NCBI GenBank assembly: GCA_910586765.1
Contig: CAJUJJ010000007.1
Span: 7,731 to 71,730, forward strand
Source of the DNA: an uncultured Clostridia bacterium
Lineage (GTDB): Bacteria > Bacillota > Clostridia > Lachnospirales > Anaerotignaceae
Reading direction: 5' to 3'
DNA: 64,000 nucleotides
The notes beneath the pieces were generated by a model. That model did not search any database, was not told the origin of the DNA, and worked only from the letters and a program-made list of their open reading frames with translations. This document shows positions 35,909-45,524 of the stretch, piece after piece; the first letter of the stretch is position 1, and each line of letters opens with the position of its first letter. Position numbers and translations under genes: made by a program.

Positions 35909-36855
35909 GCAAAATCACCTTTATCCTTTCTTAATTGCTCAGCAATATTGCTGATTTTTTTTAAACGATGGTTTATTCCTGATTTTCCTACAGGCGGAGC
36001 CATCAAAAGTCCTAATTCTTTTAAACTTGCTTCTGGATACTGCAATCGTAACTCTGCTGTCTTTAAAAGAGTTTCTGGCAAATGTTTCCACTCTTTTTGC
36101 TCTTGAATATATTGTATATCTTCTATTTGTTTAATAGCTGCCGTAACTGTTTTATTCAAATTAGCCGTTTCACAATTCACTTTTCTATTTACACTGTTAC
36201 GCATATCTTTCCATACACGTACATTTTCCATTTTTAGTAAAGCAGTATGTGCCTGCATGATATTAAGCATATCAGCAATTTGTTCGCCTTCTTTCAGATA
36301 TACTACAAAATACTGCTTTCTATACGTCATTTTAGCATCTAAATGAAATGTGTGAAGTATGTTTTGCAGTTGCTGTGCTTGTTTTACATCTCCATGTACA
36401 AATTCTAAATGATAATTTTTTTCGGGGTCATTAATGGAGCCTGCTGCTAAAAAAGCACCTCTAATATAAGCTCTGCGGCAGCAAATACTGTGTATAACAG
36501 GCATATAACATTGATTTGATATTTTATTTTCGTCTGATAGGATACCTGTTGCTGTTAATATTCTTTCTACACCTGCTGTTTGTGTAATTGTCAGTATATA
36601 CATGACATTCTCGTGATAATGCTTATTTTTTTTAACAGTTACATTACACTTTATTTTAAAAGTTTTTTCAATTAATGTAAAGTATTTTTTAGCAAGGAAA
36701 AGATTTTCTGTCTGCAATTTTAAACAAAATTTTTTTCTAAAATGCCCTATATATGCACACATATTTATAATACTTGCTATCTCTGCAATATTGCAATGGC
36801 GTGCATTTCCAAATCTTTGTGCAATTTCCTCTTTAACATTATATGAAAATGACAA
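35890..36855 (-). CDS. whiA: WhiA-family DNA-binding regulator
   Basis: A 321-residue protein with an N-terminal LAGLIDADG-like domain (CCRRAYIRGAFLAAGSINDPEKNYHLEF) and a C-terminal helix-turn-helix (LRLQYPEASLKELGLLM, then GKSGINHRLKKI). WhiA affects cell division and chromosome segregation in Firmicutes and sporulation in actinobacteria. The start is TTG at 36853-36855 behind AGGAGG. rapZ lies upstream, as in many Firmicutes. Confidence 0.95.
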   Translation of the reverse strand: MSFSYNVKEEIAQRFGNARHCNIAEIASIINMCAYIGHFRKKFCLKLQTENLFLAKKYFTLIEKTFKIKCNVTVKKNKHYHENVMYILTITQTAGVERILTATGILSDENKISNQCYMPVIHSICCRRAYIRGAFLAAGSINDPEKNYHLEFVHGDVKQAQQLQNILHTFHLDAKMTYRKQYFVVYLKEGEQIADMLNIMQAHTALLKMENVRVWKDMRNSVNRKVNCETANLNKTVTAAIKQIEDIQYIQEQKEWKHLPETLLKTAELRLQYPEASLKELGLLMAPPVGKSGINHRLKKISNIAEQLRKDKGDFAWQKKR

Positions 36856-36866
36856 ACTTTTTCCTC

Positions 36867-37742
36867 CTAAAACTTTTTATGACGAACATCTTTTTCTATA
36901 TCGTTATGTTTTAACAATATATTGTGATTTTTTTCGTACAATTTTTTATAGAGAGCATTTGCAAGTGTAACAGAACGATGCTTTCCTCCTGTACAACCTA
37001 TACTAATAATTAACTGATTTTTGCCCTCTTTAATGTATTGTGGTATCAAAAACTCTAACATATCTGTCAATTTTTCCAAAAAAATATTACTTTCTTCAAA
37101 ATTCATTACATAATCATAAACAGGAGCATCATTACCTGTTAACTCTTTTAATTCTTGTATATAAAATGGGTTAGGCAAAAAACGAACATCAAATACTAAG
37201 TCACTGTCTACAGGAATACCATACTTAAATCCAAAAGAACATACTGTAATAATAAGACTTTCAAATTTCTGATTTTCCAAAAATATTTTATTAATCTGTT
37301 CTTTTAATTCTCTTGTTAATATGTGGCTTGTTTCAATAATATAAGTTGCTTTCTTTTTTACTTCTTCCAGCATTTGTCTTTCTTTTGCAATACCCTCTGC
37401 AATAGAACCTCCCTTTGAAAGTGGGTGACTTCTTCTAGACTCTTTATATCTTTTTATTAATGTTTTTTCAGAAGCATCTAAAAACAGTATTTCATAATCA
37501 TAGCCAAAACTTTGCAATTCAGAAAGTACAGAAAATAAATCAGAAAATAGTTTTCCGCCTCTTATATCAATTCCCATAGCAACCTTATCAATTTCTCCAC
37601 CCTGCTCATAACAAAGTTCTGCAAATTTTGGTATCAATGCTGGAGGTAAATTATCTACACAAAAAAAGTTAATATCTTCTAAAAATCTCAATACAGTAGA
37701 TTTTCCTGCTCCAGACATTCCTGTTACAATGACAAATCTCAT
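36867..37742 (-). CDS. rapZ: RapZ/YvcJ-family nucleotide-binding protein
   Basis: A 291-residue P-loop protein with Walker A GMSGAGKS (8-15) and the C-terminal SIGCTGGKHRSVTLAN. RapZ controls glucosamine-6-phosphate synthase through small RNAs in E. coli; in Bacillus YvcJ is a nucleotide-binding protein linked to competence. It ends 11 bp before whiA. The yvcK gene often found between rapZ and whiA is absent. Confidence 0.94.
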   Translation of the reverse strand: MRFVIVTGMSGAGKSTVLRFLEDINFFCVDNLPPALIPKFAELCYEQGGEIDKVAMGIDIRGGKLFSDLFSVLSELQSFGYDYEILFLDASEKTLIKRYKESRRSHPLSKGGSIAEGIAKERQMLEEVKKKATYIIETSHILTRELKEQINKIFLENQKFESLIITVCSFGFKYGIPVDSDLVFDVRFLPNPFYIQELKELTGNDAPVYDYVMNFEESNIFLEKLTDMLEFLIPQYIKEGKNQLIISIGCTGGKHRSVTLANALYKKLYEKNHNILLKHNDIEKDVRHKKF

Positions 37743-37761
37743 ACTACTTCACCTCACATAA

Positions 37762-38661
37762 TTATTCTTCTCCAATCACTTTTACTTCTGTTTCTAATGA
37801 CACACCAAATTTCTCAAATACTACTTTTTGGCAATGCTTTATCAATTTCAACACTTCTGCACAAGTAGCATTTCCTTTGTTGATAATAAACCCTCCATGT
37901 TTTTCAGAAACTTGTGCATCTCCTATGCAATAACCCTTCAATCCTGCATCAGAAATTAATTTTCCTGCAAAATATCCTTCAGGGCGTTTAAATGTACTGC
38001 CTGCACTAGCAAAATTTAAAGGCTGTTTTTGTCTTCTTTGTTCTGCTAATTCTGTCATTCTATTTTGAATAACATCATACTCTCCTTTTTCAAGCTGAAG
38101 AACAGCATTTAGCACAATACATTCTTTTTCTGGTATAATACTATGTCTATAAGATAAATCTAATTCCTTTACAGAAAGTGTTTTGACTTCTAATTCTTTT
38201 GTTAGCACCTCTGTTTCTAAAATAACATCTTTCATTTCTCCACCATAAGCACCTGCATTCATACAAACTGCACCACCCAATGAACCAGGAATACCTGATG
38301 CAAATTCAAATCCTTTTAAATGATGCTGTAAAGCTGCTGTACCTATAGCACTTAATAAAGCACCTGCTTCTGCTTTTATTTTTTGTCCTTCTACAGAAAT
38401 ATGGTTCATATCTTTTCCTATTTGTATTACAACACCTCTAATTCCCTTATCTCTTACAAGCAAATTACTACCATTTCCTATAATTGTAACAGGTATATTA
38501 TGTTTTTTGGCAATAGCAATAATTGTTTTGATTTCCTCACCATTGTGGGGAGAAATATAAATATCTGCTGCTCCTCCAATGCGAAAAGAAGTATGCTTTG
38601 CCATACTTTCATACTGCAATACATTTTGTTGTGTTAAAGCATTTTTCAATTCTTCTATCAA
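37762..38661 (-). CDS. murB: UDP-N-acetylenolpyruvoylglucosamine reductase (MurB)
   Basis: A 299-residue FAD enzyme reducing UDP-GlcNAc-enolpyruvate to UDP-MurNAc. FAD-site segments are TSFRIGGAADIYISP, IIGNGSNLLVRD and GIPGSLGGAVCMNAGAYGGEM; catalytic-site FASAGSTFKRP and the C-terminal EKHGGFIINKGNATC follow (type II, short form). The start is TTG at 38659-38661 behind GAGGAG. It lies between hprK and rapZ. Confidence 0.96.
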   Translation of the reverse strand: MIEELKNALTQQNVLQYESMAKHTSFRIGGAADIYISPHNGEEIKTIIAIAKKHNIPVTIIGNGSNLLVRDKGIRGVVIQIGKDMNHISVEGQKIKAEAGALLSAIGTAALQHHLKGFEFASGIPGSLGGAVCMNAGAYGGEMKDVILETEVLTKELEVKTLSVKELDLSYRHSIIPEKECIVLNAVLQLEKGEYDVIQNRMTELAEQRRQKQPLNFASAGSTFKRPEGYFAGKLISDAGLKGYCIGDAQVSEKHGGFIINKGNATCAEVLKLIKHCQKVVFEKFGVSLETEVKVIGEE

Positions 38662-38680
38662 ATTTATTCTCCTCTTTCTT

Positions 38681-39610
38681 TTAAGCGTCTTCTAAGCCAA
38701 AACTTTGGCTAATTCTCTGGCTTAGCACTTCTGCTGCATTATATCCCATACGTTTTTGTCTTTGGTTGATTGCCGCAGACTCGCATATTACTGCGACATT
38801 TCTGCCTGGACGTACTGGAATAGAATTACAAACTATTTTATTGCCAAGTATGTCAATATATTCCTCTCCTAATCCTAATCTATCATAATCTTTTTCGCTG
38901 TCCCACATCTCTAAGCGTATTACAAGGTCTATACTTTGAGAAATTTTAACAGAACTAACACCAAATAATTCTTTTACATCAATAATGCCAATTCCTCTTA
39001 ATTCAATAAAATATCTTATCAATTCAGGGCTTGTGCCAATTAATGTATCATGAGATATTTTTTTAATTTCAACAGCATCATCAGCAACTAATCTGTGTCC
39101 TCTTTTGATTAATTCCAATGCAGTTTCACTTTTGCCTATACCACTTTCTCCTATAATCAATATGCCTTCTCCATAAATATCTACTAAAACACCGTGCATA
39201 GTAATACGTTCTGCAAGTTGTTCTGTCAGCCAACGTATGCACTCTGCCATAAATATACTTGTACCTAGTTCTGTTTTCAATAAAGGTACTTTATATTTTT
39301 CTGCAAATTCTATCATTTCTGGAAAAGGTGCCAAATCTCTGCATATTACAACACTTGCTACAGAAAAAGAGAAAAACTTTTGTAATATATCTCTTCTTTG
39401 TTCTGCATCTAAATGACTTAAATAACTATGTTCTACTTTTCCAAATATTTGCAGTCTATCATTATCAAAATGTTCATAAAAACCTGTTAACTGCAATGCT
39501 GGACGGTTTACATCACTTTTTGTTAATATTTTGTCTTCTAAGTTGACAGATGGTACTAAATTAGTTAAATGAAATTCTTCAGCCAACTTATTTATTTTTA
39601 CTGAATACAT
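38681..39610 (-). CDS. hprK: HPr kinase/phosphorylase
   Basis: A 309-residue enzyme that phosphorylates and dephosphorylates the regulatory serine of HPr/Crh in carbon catabolite control. Walker A GESGIGKS is followed by HRLVADDAVEI, and the family signature ELRGIGIIDVKELFGV is intact. ATG at 39610 lies eight bases after GGAGG. Its presence in the same run as a histidine-less HPr makes that protein a likely substrate. Confidence 0.95.
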   Translation of the reverse strand: MYSVKINKLAEEFHLTNLVPSVNLEDKILTKSDVNRPALQLTGFYEHFDNDRLQIFGKVEHSYLSHLDAEQRRDILQKFFSFSVASVVICRDLAPFPEMIEFAEKYKVPLLKTELGTSIFMAECIRWLTEQLAERITMHGVLVDIYGEGILIIGESGIGKSETALELIKRGHRLVADDAVEIKKISHDTLIGTSPELIRYFIELRGIGIIDVKELFGVSSVKISQSIDLVIRLEMWDSEKDYDRLGLGEEYIDILGNKIVCNSIPVRPGRNVAVICESAAINQRQKRMGYNAAEVLSQRISQSFGLEDA

Positions 39611-39689
39611 TTTCATATCCTCCATTATAATGATTACACTTTATCATACATGATTACAACTATGTTTGCAACTTTATAGCAAAATAAAA

Positions 39690-41534
39690 TTATATTCTAA
39701 AAAAACGATAGACACTTTCTGCTGATTGTATTGTCATTTGTGGAACTTGTAAAATTTGTTCTACTTCCGCATTCGCAATCGCTTCTATATTTCCGAAATA
39801 CTCCATAAGAGCCTTTTTTCTTGCCTTTCCAATATTGGGTATATCATCTAATATAGAATGAACTGCCTTTTTTTCTCTTAATTTTCTATGATATTCTATG
39901 GCAAAACGATGTACTTCATCTTGTATTCTTGTTAACAGTTTAAATCCTTCTGTATGTGTATCCATTAAAATTTCCTTTTCATTAAAAATCATACCCCTTG
40001 TTCTATGTTTATCATCTTTTACCATACCACACACTGCAATATTCATGTCAAATTCTTTCAACACTTCTTCTGCTGCCCGAACCTGTAATATCCCTCCGTC
40101 CATCAATATCAAATCTGGCAATCTTGCAAAATTTTCTTTTTTTCCTTCTTTTTTTTCTTTTACAGCATGGTTCATTCTTCTTGTAATCATTTCTTTCATA
40201 CTTGCAAAATCATTTGCTCCTATCACTGTTTTTATTTTAAATTTTCTATAGTCACTATATTTTGCTTTTCCATTTTCAAATACTACCATAGCCCCTACAG
40301 ATTCAAATCCTTGTGTATTTGAAATATCATATGCTTCTACTCTTTCTAATTTATATTGCAGTCCTAAAGCATTTTGTATTTCCTGCATAGCACCTACTGT
40401 TCTACTTTCTTCTTTTTTTATTCTTTCTCCTGACTGTTCAAATGAAATCATAGCATTTTTCCATGCCAAATCTACTAGCTTTTGTTTTTCGCCTTTTTTT
40501 GGTGTTGTAAATATAACTTTACTTCCTCTTTTTTCTGTTAAAAACTGCTCTAATAATTGTTTTTCTTCTGCTATTAATTCTTCTTGTAATATTATTTCTT
40601 TTGGTATAAATGCTGTACCACTATAAAACTGTTTTATAAATTCTGTCATTACTTCACTTCTTGTACGATTTTCAACAGAATGTAGGCTATATTGTTCCCT
40701 ACCTGTCATTTTTCCTCCTCTTATAAAAAACATTTGTGCTAATCCTTCATTATGTGCTCTTACAAAAGCCGCTACATCACAATCTCCTAATCCTGTATTT
40801 GCCATTTTTTGTTTTTCACTGATATTTTTAACACTTGCTAATTTATCTCTTAATATAGCAGCTTTTTCAAATTCCATATTTTCAGATGCTTCATACATTT
40901 CTTTTTCTATTCTTTTTATAATTGTTTCATGTTTTCCATTTAGAAATTGTTCTATTTCTGTTATCATTTTGTTATACTCTTGCTGTGTAATTTTGTTATT
41001 ACAAGGTGCATAACATTGTCCAATATGATAATTTAAACAAGGTCTTTCTTTTCCTATTTCTTTTGGTAAACTTTTTTTGCACTTTCTAATAGGCCACAAT
41101 TTTTGTATGGTATCAATCGTTTCTTTTATTGCAAAACCATCTGTGATAGGTCCAAAATATTTTGCTTTATCTTTTTCAACACTTCTTGTAATAAACACTC
41201 GAGGATATGCCTCATTTGTAATTTTAATATAAGGATATGTTTTTCCGTCTTTTAAAAGTATATTATAAAAAGGTTTATGCTTTTTTATTAAATTACATTC
41301 TAAAAGTAACGCTTCTAACTCATTATCTGTTATAATATATTCAAATTCTTTAATGTGCTGTACCATTGTTTGTACTTTTGGTGTATGGTTTCTATTGTTT
41401 TGAAAATATTGTCTAACACGATTTTTTAAATTAACTGCTTTTCCCACATAAATAATTTGTTCTTTTTCATCTTTCATTAAATATACACCAGGTTTTTGAG
41501 GAATTTTTTTTAATTCTTGTTCTATATCAAACAT
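39690..41534 (-). CDS. uvrC: Excinuclease ABC subunit C
   Basis: A 614-residue nuclease making both incisions in nucleotide excision repair. The N-terminal GIY-YIG domain (KPGVYLMKDEKEQIIYVGKA), the UVR motif near 205-240, a C-terminal RNase-H-like endonuclease domain (EAYDISNTQG, LILMDGG) and a helix-hairpin-helix end (DIPNIGKARKKAL) are all present. The start follows AAGGAG. It heads the uvrC-hprK-murB-rapZ-whiA run. Confidence 0.97.
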   Translation of the reverse strand: MFDIEQELKKIPQKPGVYLMKDEKEQIIYVGKAVNLKNRVRQYFQNNRNHTPKVQTMVQHIKEFEYIITDNELEALLLECNLIKKHKPFYNILLKDGKTYPYIKITNEAYPRVFITRSVEKDKAKYFGPITDGFAIKETIDTIQKLWPIRKCKKSLPKEIGKERPCLNYHIGQCYAPCNNKITQQEYNKMITEIEQFLNGKHETIIKRIEKEMYEASENMEFEKAAILRDKLASVKNISEKQKMANTGLGDCDVAAFVRAHNEGLAQMFFIRGGKMTGREQYSLHSVENRTRSEVMTEFIKQFYSGTAFIPKEIILQEELIAEEKQLLEQFLTEKRGSKVIFTTPKKGEKQKLVDLAWKNAMISFEQSGERIKKEESRTVGAMQEIQNALGLQYKLERVEAYDISNTQGFESVGAMVVFENGKAKYSDYRKFKIKTVIGANDFASMKEMITRRMNHAVKEKKEGKKENFARLPDLILMDGGILQVRAAEEVLKEFDMNIAVCGMVKDDKHRTRGMIFNEKEILMDTHTEGFKLLTRIQDEVHRFAIEYHRKLREKKAVHSILDDIPNIGKARKKALMEYFGNIEAIANAEVEQILQVPQMTIQSAESVYRFFRI

Positions 41535-41576
41535 TTTTTACACTCCTTAAAAATTCTTTAAGTATTTTAGAATTAC

Positions 41577-41605
41577 ATGACGAAACATGATTTTTCCGCT
41601 ATAAT
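41577..41605 (+). promoter_or_regulatory. Promoter of the ydcF-like gene
   Basis: -35 ATGACG (41577-41582, 4 of 6), 17 bp, then -10 TATAAT (41600-41605), with the start codon 44 bp further on. Confidence 0.6.
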
Positions 41606-41649
41606 ATAAAGAATATCACAAAATTTTCACAAACGAAAGGATAGTATAT

Positions 41650-42432
41650 ATGAAAAAAAAAGTACAGAAAAAAATTCCTCTTTTTTTTAAAATATTAGGT
41701 GTAGCTGGCATATTAGACTGCTTATCTATATCATTGGTTTCCAATTTTAATTTTGGAACATTATTTCCAGGTGGTATAGGTTGTATATTTCTTATATACG
41801 GACATTTTTATCAAAAGTTAAACAATTGGGGGAAATCTGGTTTTGGTAAAATTTTTATGAAAACAGCAAAAATTGGTTTTTGTTTTTTCTTTATCAGTTT
41901 TTTTATTATCACCTCTATTATTATACAAAATGGTGCAAAAACACCTGATAAAAATGCTGATACTATTATTGTACTTGGTGCTGCACTTCACGGCTGGACT
42001 GTTAGCCCTGCACTGGCTCAACGTTTAGATACTGCAAAACAATACTGGGACGAAAATGATGTATCTTATATTGTTGTTACTGGTTCTCAAGGCCCTCAAG
42101 AACACAGAACAGAAGCAGAAGCTATGAAAGAATATCTTGTAACAAAAGGTGTTCCTGCTGATGCTATATTAATAGAAGACAAAGCACATAATACAAGACA
42201 AAATTTTACCTATTCTAAAAAAATATTAGACAATATTTATCAAAACAAGAACTATACTATTGTTTATGTTACGAATTATTTTCATACATTCCGTGCGGGT
42301 CTTCTTGCAGAAAAAATTGGTTTCAATGCACAAGGATTAGGTGCTCCTGTAACATTTTATATGCTTCCTAACTATTATATTAGAGAATATTTTTCTGTTA
42401 TAAAATATTTTCTTTTAGATAACCATACTTAA
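41650..42432 (+). CDS. YdcF/SanA-family (DUF218) membrane protein
   Basis: A 260-residue protein with two or three N-terminal membrane spans (about 12-52 and 74-95) and a C-terminal DUF218 domain: DTIIVLGAALHGW, VVTGSQGPQEHRTEAEAM, LIEDKAHNTRQNF and YVTNYFHTFRA. Homologues include E. coli YdcF and SanA, linked to envelope integrity and vancomycin tolerance; the reaction is unknown. The start follows AAAGGA. Confidence 0.85.
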   Translation: MKKKVQKKIPLFFKILGVAGILDCLSISLVSNFNFGTLFPGGIGCIFLIYGHFYQKLNNWGKSGFGKIFMKTAKIGFCFFFISFFIITSIIIQNGAKTPDKNADTIIVLGAALHGWTVSPALAQRLDTAKQYWDENDVSYIVVTGSQGPQEHRTEAEAMKEYLVTKGVPADAILIEDKAHNTRQNFTYSKKILDNIYQNKNYTIVYVTNYFHTFRAGLLAEKIGFNAQGLGAPVTFYMLPNYYIREYFSVIKYFLLDNHT

Positions 42433-42435
42433 CGA

Positions 42436-42482
42436 AAAAGGGATATTCCTTTTTTATCAAAATAAGAATATCCCTTTTATTA
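42436..42482. terminator. Bidirectional terminator between ydcF-like gene and symporter
   Basis: A perfect 13-bp stem (42436-42448 with 42466-42478) with T-run downstream on the plus strand and A-tract upstream. It lies between convergent genes. Confidence 0.85.
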
Positions 42483-42490
42483 CAATATAA

Positions 42491-43807
42491 TCAACCTATA
42501 CCACCATATATAATGCTTAATATTACAACGATTGCAGCCAAAAACACATAAAAATATTTTGCTATCCAGAAAAAAGCATCTCCAAGTGGTTTATCTCTAC
42601 CTGTATTTAATTCTTTTGCAATATTTTCTTTTCCTAATACCCAATAAATCATAATAGCACCTAACACCGCTCCTATAGGTACAACATATATTGTAATCAT
42701 ATCCATCCATTGCCCCATATAAGGCTCATATTCTAAAAATAGTCCTACTGCAAATACAATGGCTCCTATCAACACAACAGAAAATTTTCTTTTCAAATTT
42801 GTTCTGCTTTGTACTGCTTCACTACAAACTTCAAACATATTGATAAGAGAAGTAATTCCTGCAAACAATACAGATGCAAAGAAAAATGCTCCAAAAAGTT
42901 GTCCCATAGGCATTTTTGAAAATATTTTTGGTATTGTAATAAACATAAGAGGAGGGCCAGAAGCTGGGTCCATACCAAAAGCAAACACTGCTGGAATAAT
43001 AGCAAAACCTGCTAACATTGCCGCACAAGTATCTAATATTGCTGTCATAACCGCAGAATGTACTATATTTTCTTTTTTGTTCAAATAACTGCCATATATT
43101 ATCATACCAGAGCCTGTAATAGACAATGAAAAAAAGGCTTGTCCCATTGCCATAATCCACGTTTCTGGTTTTAATAAATATTCCCATCTTGGAATTAAAA
43201 GATATTTATATCCTTCCATCGCTTCTGGTAAAAATGCAACTCTTACTGCCAATATAATAAATAAAATATAAAATGCTGGCATCATAATTTTGCTTACTTT
43301 TTCAATACCAGTAATAATTCCTGTCATTAAAGCTATTACAGCAATTAATATTACAATGATATGCCATGGAACACTGCCAAAAGCACCTGTAATTTGTCCA
43401 AAATATTCAGAGGATTCTACATTTAACATCTCTCCTGTAATAGAACCAACTAAAAAACGTAATACCCACCCAACTATAATAGCATAGCCAATAGCAATAC
43501 CAAGAGAACCAATTAAAGGAATTGCACCTAATATTGCTCCTCCTTTTTTTCCTCTTGTTTTCATAGCATATTCATAAGAACCTATAGGCCCCGTACCTGT
43601 TAAGCGTCCAAAAGCAAACTCTCCTGAAAGTCCTACCGCTCCAAATAATGCAATAAAAAAAATATAAGGCAATAAAAAAGCTGCTCCCCCATATGCCCCC
43701 AGACGATAAGGAAACATCCATATATTTCCCATACCTACCGCTGAACCAACAGAGGCAAGCACAAAGCCTAATTTGTTTGTAAATGTTGTTTTTGTTCCTT
43801 CCTTCAT
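42491..43807 (-). CDS. Sodium-dependent neurotransmitter:sodium symporter family transporter
   Basis: A 438-residue membrane protein with 11-12 spans, of the bacterial LeuT/MhsT-like NSS family. The first span GSAVGMGNIWMFPYRLGAYGG holds the conserved sodium- and substrate-binding unwound segment. These proteins co-transport amino acids with sodium; the exact amino acid is not evident. The start follows GAGGTG. Upstream are a possible promoter and a striking palindrome. Confidence 0.92.
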   Translation of the reverse strand: MKEGTKTTFTNKLGFVLASVGSAVGMGNIWMFPYRLGAYGGAAFLLPYIFFIALFGAVGLSGEFAFGRLTGTGPIGSYEYAMKTRGKKGGAILGAIPLIGSLGIAIGYAIIVGWVLRFLVGSITGEMLNVESSEYFGQITGAFGSVPWHIIVILIAVIALMTGIITGIEKVSKIMMPAFYILFIILAVRVAFLPEAMEGYKYLLIPRWEYLLKPETWIMAMGQAFFSLSITGSGMIIYGSYLNKKENIVHSAVMTAILDTCAAMLAGFAIIPAVFAFGMDPASGPPLMFITIPKIFSKMPMGQLFGAFFFASVLFAGITSLINMFEVCSEAVQSRTNLKRKFSVVLIGAIVFAVGLFLEYEPYMGQWMDMITIYVVPIGAVLGAIMIYWVLGKENIAKELNTGRDKPLGDAFFWIAKYFYVFLAAIVVILSIIYGGIG

Positions 43808-43874
43808 TTTTGCACCTCTACTCCTTTATTATTTCTGTCATAAATTAGGGATAATTATGACAAACACTTTTGTC

Positions 43875-43935
43875 CTTTAAAGTGTCACACTTTAAAGCGT
43901 ATAAGTATTGTATTCCTTTTTTTATATTACTGCAA
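43875..43935 (-). promoter_or_regulatory. Promoter and 10-bp palindrome upstream of the symporter gene
   Basis: On the minus strand, TTGCAG (43930-43935), 17 bp, then TACAAT (43907-43912). Starting a few bases after the predicted transcription start is a perfect palindrome, ctttaaagtg-tca-cactttaaag (43875-43897), the size of a dimeric repressor site; a second smaller inverted repeat follows. The -35 match is weak. The rest of 43936-44087 is AT-rich with nothing else recognised. Confidence 0.45.
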
Positions 43936-44080
43936 TATCAAAAATAACCTATTTTAGTGTAAAAAATTATAGCTTTTTACTTTTATTTCATTAATATGTT
44001 ACAATTTTTTTATTTTTACTATCTCTTTCACAAAACATAGTGTATCGTGCATTGTATTTTTTGTTACTATTGACCATAAT

Positions 44081-44112
44081 AAAAAATGGCGAAGAATGTA
44101 AAATCCTTCGTC
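44081..44112 (-). terminator. Terminator of the DUF5662 gene
   Basis: A 7-bp stem with one G:T pair (44088-44094 with 44106-44112), followed on the minus strand by six T (44081-44086). Confidence 0.65.
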
Positions 44113-44119
44113 AAAATTA

Positions 44120-44686
44120 CTATTTTTTTATCAAAAACTTTTTTAATTTTCTTTTTCTTTGTTGTTTTATTAACTTTCTAGCATAACATAATGCTTTTTC
44201 TTCTCCTTGTTCTGCCAATATATGCAAAAGTTTCTCAAGAAGTTTTTGTGAAGAAGGATACATAACATGATATGCCTTACTATTTTCATAATAAAGTAAG
44301 GGACTTTTTTGCGTATAATTTTCTTTTTGATATGTTTTACAAGCAGCAATTCTATCCAAAAACATTTCTACTACATAACATACAGGCATTTTCATACCTA
44401 TAAAAACGGGGTCTTTTTTTCCGCTATAATCTAACCAATACTCAAAATGATGTTTATTTCTACCTTTGTGATGTAGCCAAGAAGAAGAATATCCTTTTTC
44501 TTCTTTTTCTGCATTATTAGGACTTCTTGTACCTTGATAATATTTTGCACCAATAAAAAATTCTGTAGGAGCATATTTTGATAAATCATGCAGCAATCCC
44601 TGACGATACAATCCTACTGAAAAACAATACTTCATAACAAGTAATTTATGTTTTGTAATGGTATTAAAATGTTCTATCCATTTCAT
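44120..44686 (-). CDS. DUF5662 family protein
   Basis: A 188-residue protein with GLLHDLSKYAPTEFFIGAKYYQG and GYSSSWLHHKGRNKHHFEYW, a histidine/aspartate-rich pattern I recall as DUF5662 (sometimes mislabelled catalase). The HD and HH groups look like metal ligands of an HD-domain-like fold, but no activity is established. The C terminus is very basic. The start follows AAAGGAGAG. It lies downstream of sigG. Confidence 0.75.
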   Translation of the reverse strand: MKWIEHFNTITKHKLLVMKYCFSVGLYRQGLLHDLSKYAPTEFFIGAKYYQGTRSPNNAEKEEKGYSSSWLHHKGRNKHHFEYWLDYSGKKDPVFIGMKMPVCYVVEMFLDRIAACKTYQKENYTQKSPLLYYENSKAYHVMYPSSQKLLEKLLHILAEQGEEKALCYARKLIKQQRKRKLKKFLIKK

Positions 44687-44753
44687 AAAACCGCTCTCCT
44701 TTTTGTATTAGCATACCACATTTTTGCTAATTATTTCAAGCGGCTTAAAACAA

Positions 44754-45524
44754 TTACATATATTTTCTCATATGACGTAGTGCACTTTTTTCTAAACGAG
44801 ATACTTGTGCTTGGCTAATGCCAATTTCTGTACTTACTTCTGTTTGCGTTTTCCCTTGAAAAAATCTAAGATTAACAATTCTTTTTTCTCTTTCTGTCAA
44901 TCTTTCTATTGCCTCACTTAAAGAAATATTCTCCAACCAAAGACTATCTCCATTTTTTTCATCACTGACTTGGTCCATTACAAAAAGTGTATCTCCTCCA
45001 TCATGATACACAGGTTCAAAAAGTGAAATAGGGTCTTGTATTGCATCTAATGCCATTACAACATTTTCTTTTGGCATACCCAATTCTTTTGCAATTTCTT
45101 CAATAGCAGGTTCTTTTGATTTTTCTGCTGTCAGTCTTTCTTTTACTTGTAATGCTTTGTATGCTGTATCTCTCAAAGAACGGCTTACTCGTATAGGATT
45201 ATTGTCCCTTAAATATCGTCTTACTTCTCCTATAATCATTGGTACTGCATAAGTAGAAAATTTTACTCCTTGTGTTACATCAAAATTGTCTATTGCCTTC
45301 ATAAGCCCTATACAACCTACTTGAAATAAATCGTCCATATATTCTCCTCTATTAGAAAAACGTTGTATTACACTTAAAACCAAACGTAAATTACCATAAA
45401 TATATTGTTGTCTTGCTTCTTTATCGCCTTGTAATATTTTTTGAAATAATATTTCTTTTTCTTCATTTTTTAAAATGGGCAGTTTTGAAGTATTCACGCC
45501 GCATATTTCAACTTTGTTGACCAT
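44754..45524 (-). CDS. sigG: Forespore sigma factor SigG
   Basis: A 256-residue sigma-70 family factor directing late forespore transcription. NKVEICGVNTSKLPILKNEE at the N terminus is the SigG hallmark. Region 2 (NLRLVLSVIQRFSNRGEYMDDLFQVGCIGLMKAIDNFD, KFSTYAVPMIIGEVRRYLRDN) and region 4 (SQAQVSRLEKSALRHM) are intact. ATG at 45524 follows GGAGG. In Bacillus sigG directly follows sigE; here about 1.5 kb with three genes separates them. Confidence 0.95.
   Translation of the reverse strand: MVNKVEICGVNTSKLPILKNEEKEILFQKILQGDKEARQQYIYGNLRLVLSVIQRFSNRGEYMDDLFQVGCIGLMKAIDNFDVTQGVKFSTYAVPMIIGEVRRYLRDNNPIRVSRSLRDTAYKALQVKERLTAEKSKEPAIEEIAKELGMPKENVVMALDAIQDPISLFEPVYHDGGDTLFVMDQVSDEKNGDSLWLENISLSEAIERLTEREKRIVNLRFFQGKTQTEVSTEIGISQAQVSRLEKSALRHMRKYM

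Noticed and set aside
42759..43187. Open frames on both strands within the symporter gene
   Set aside because: They are alternative frames of a recognised transporter and show no domain or start signal of their own.
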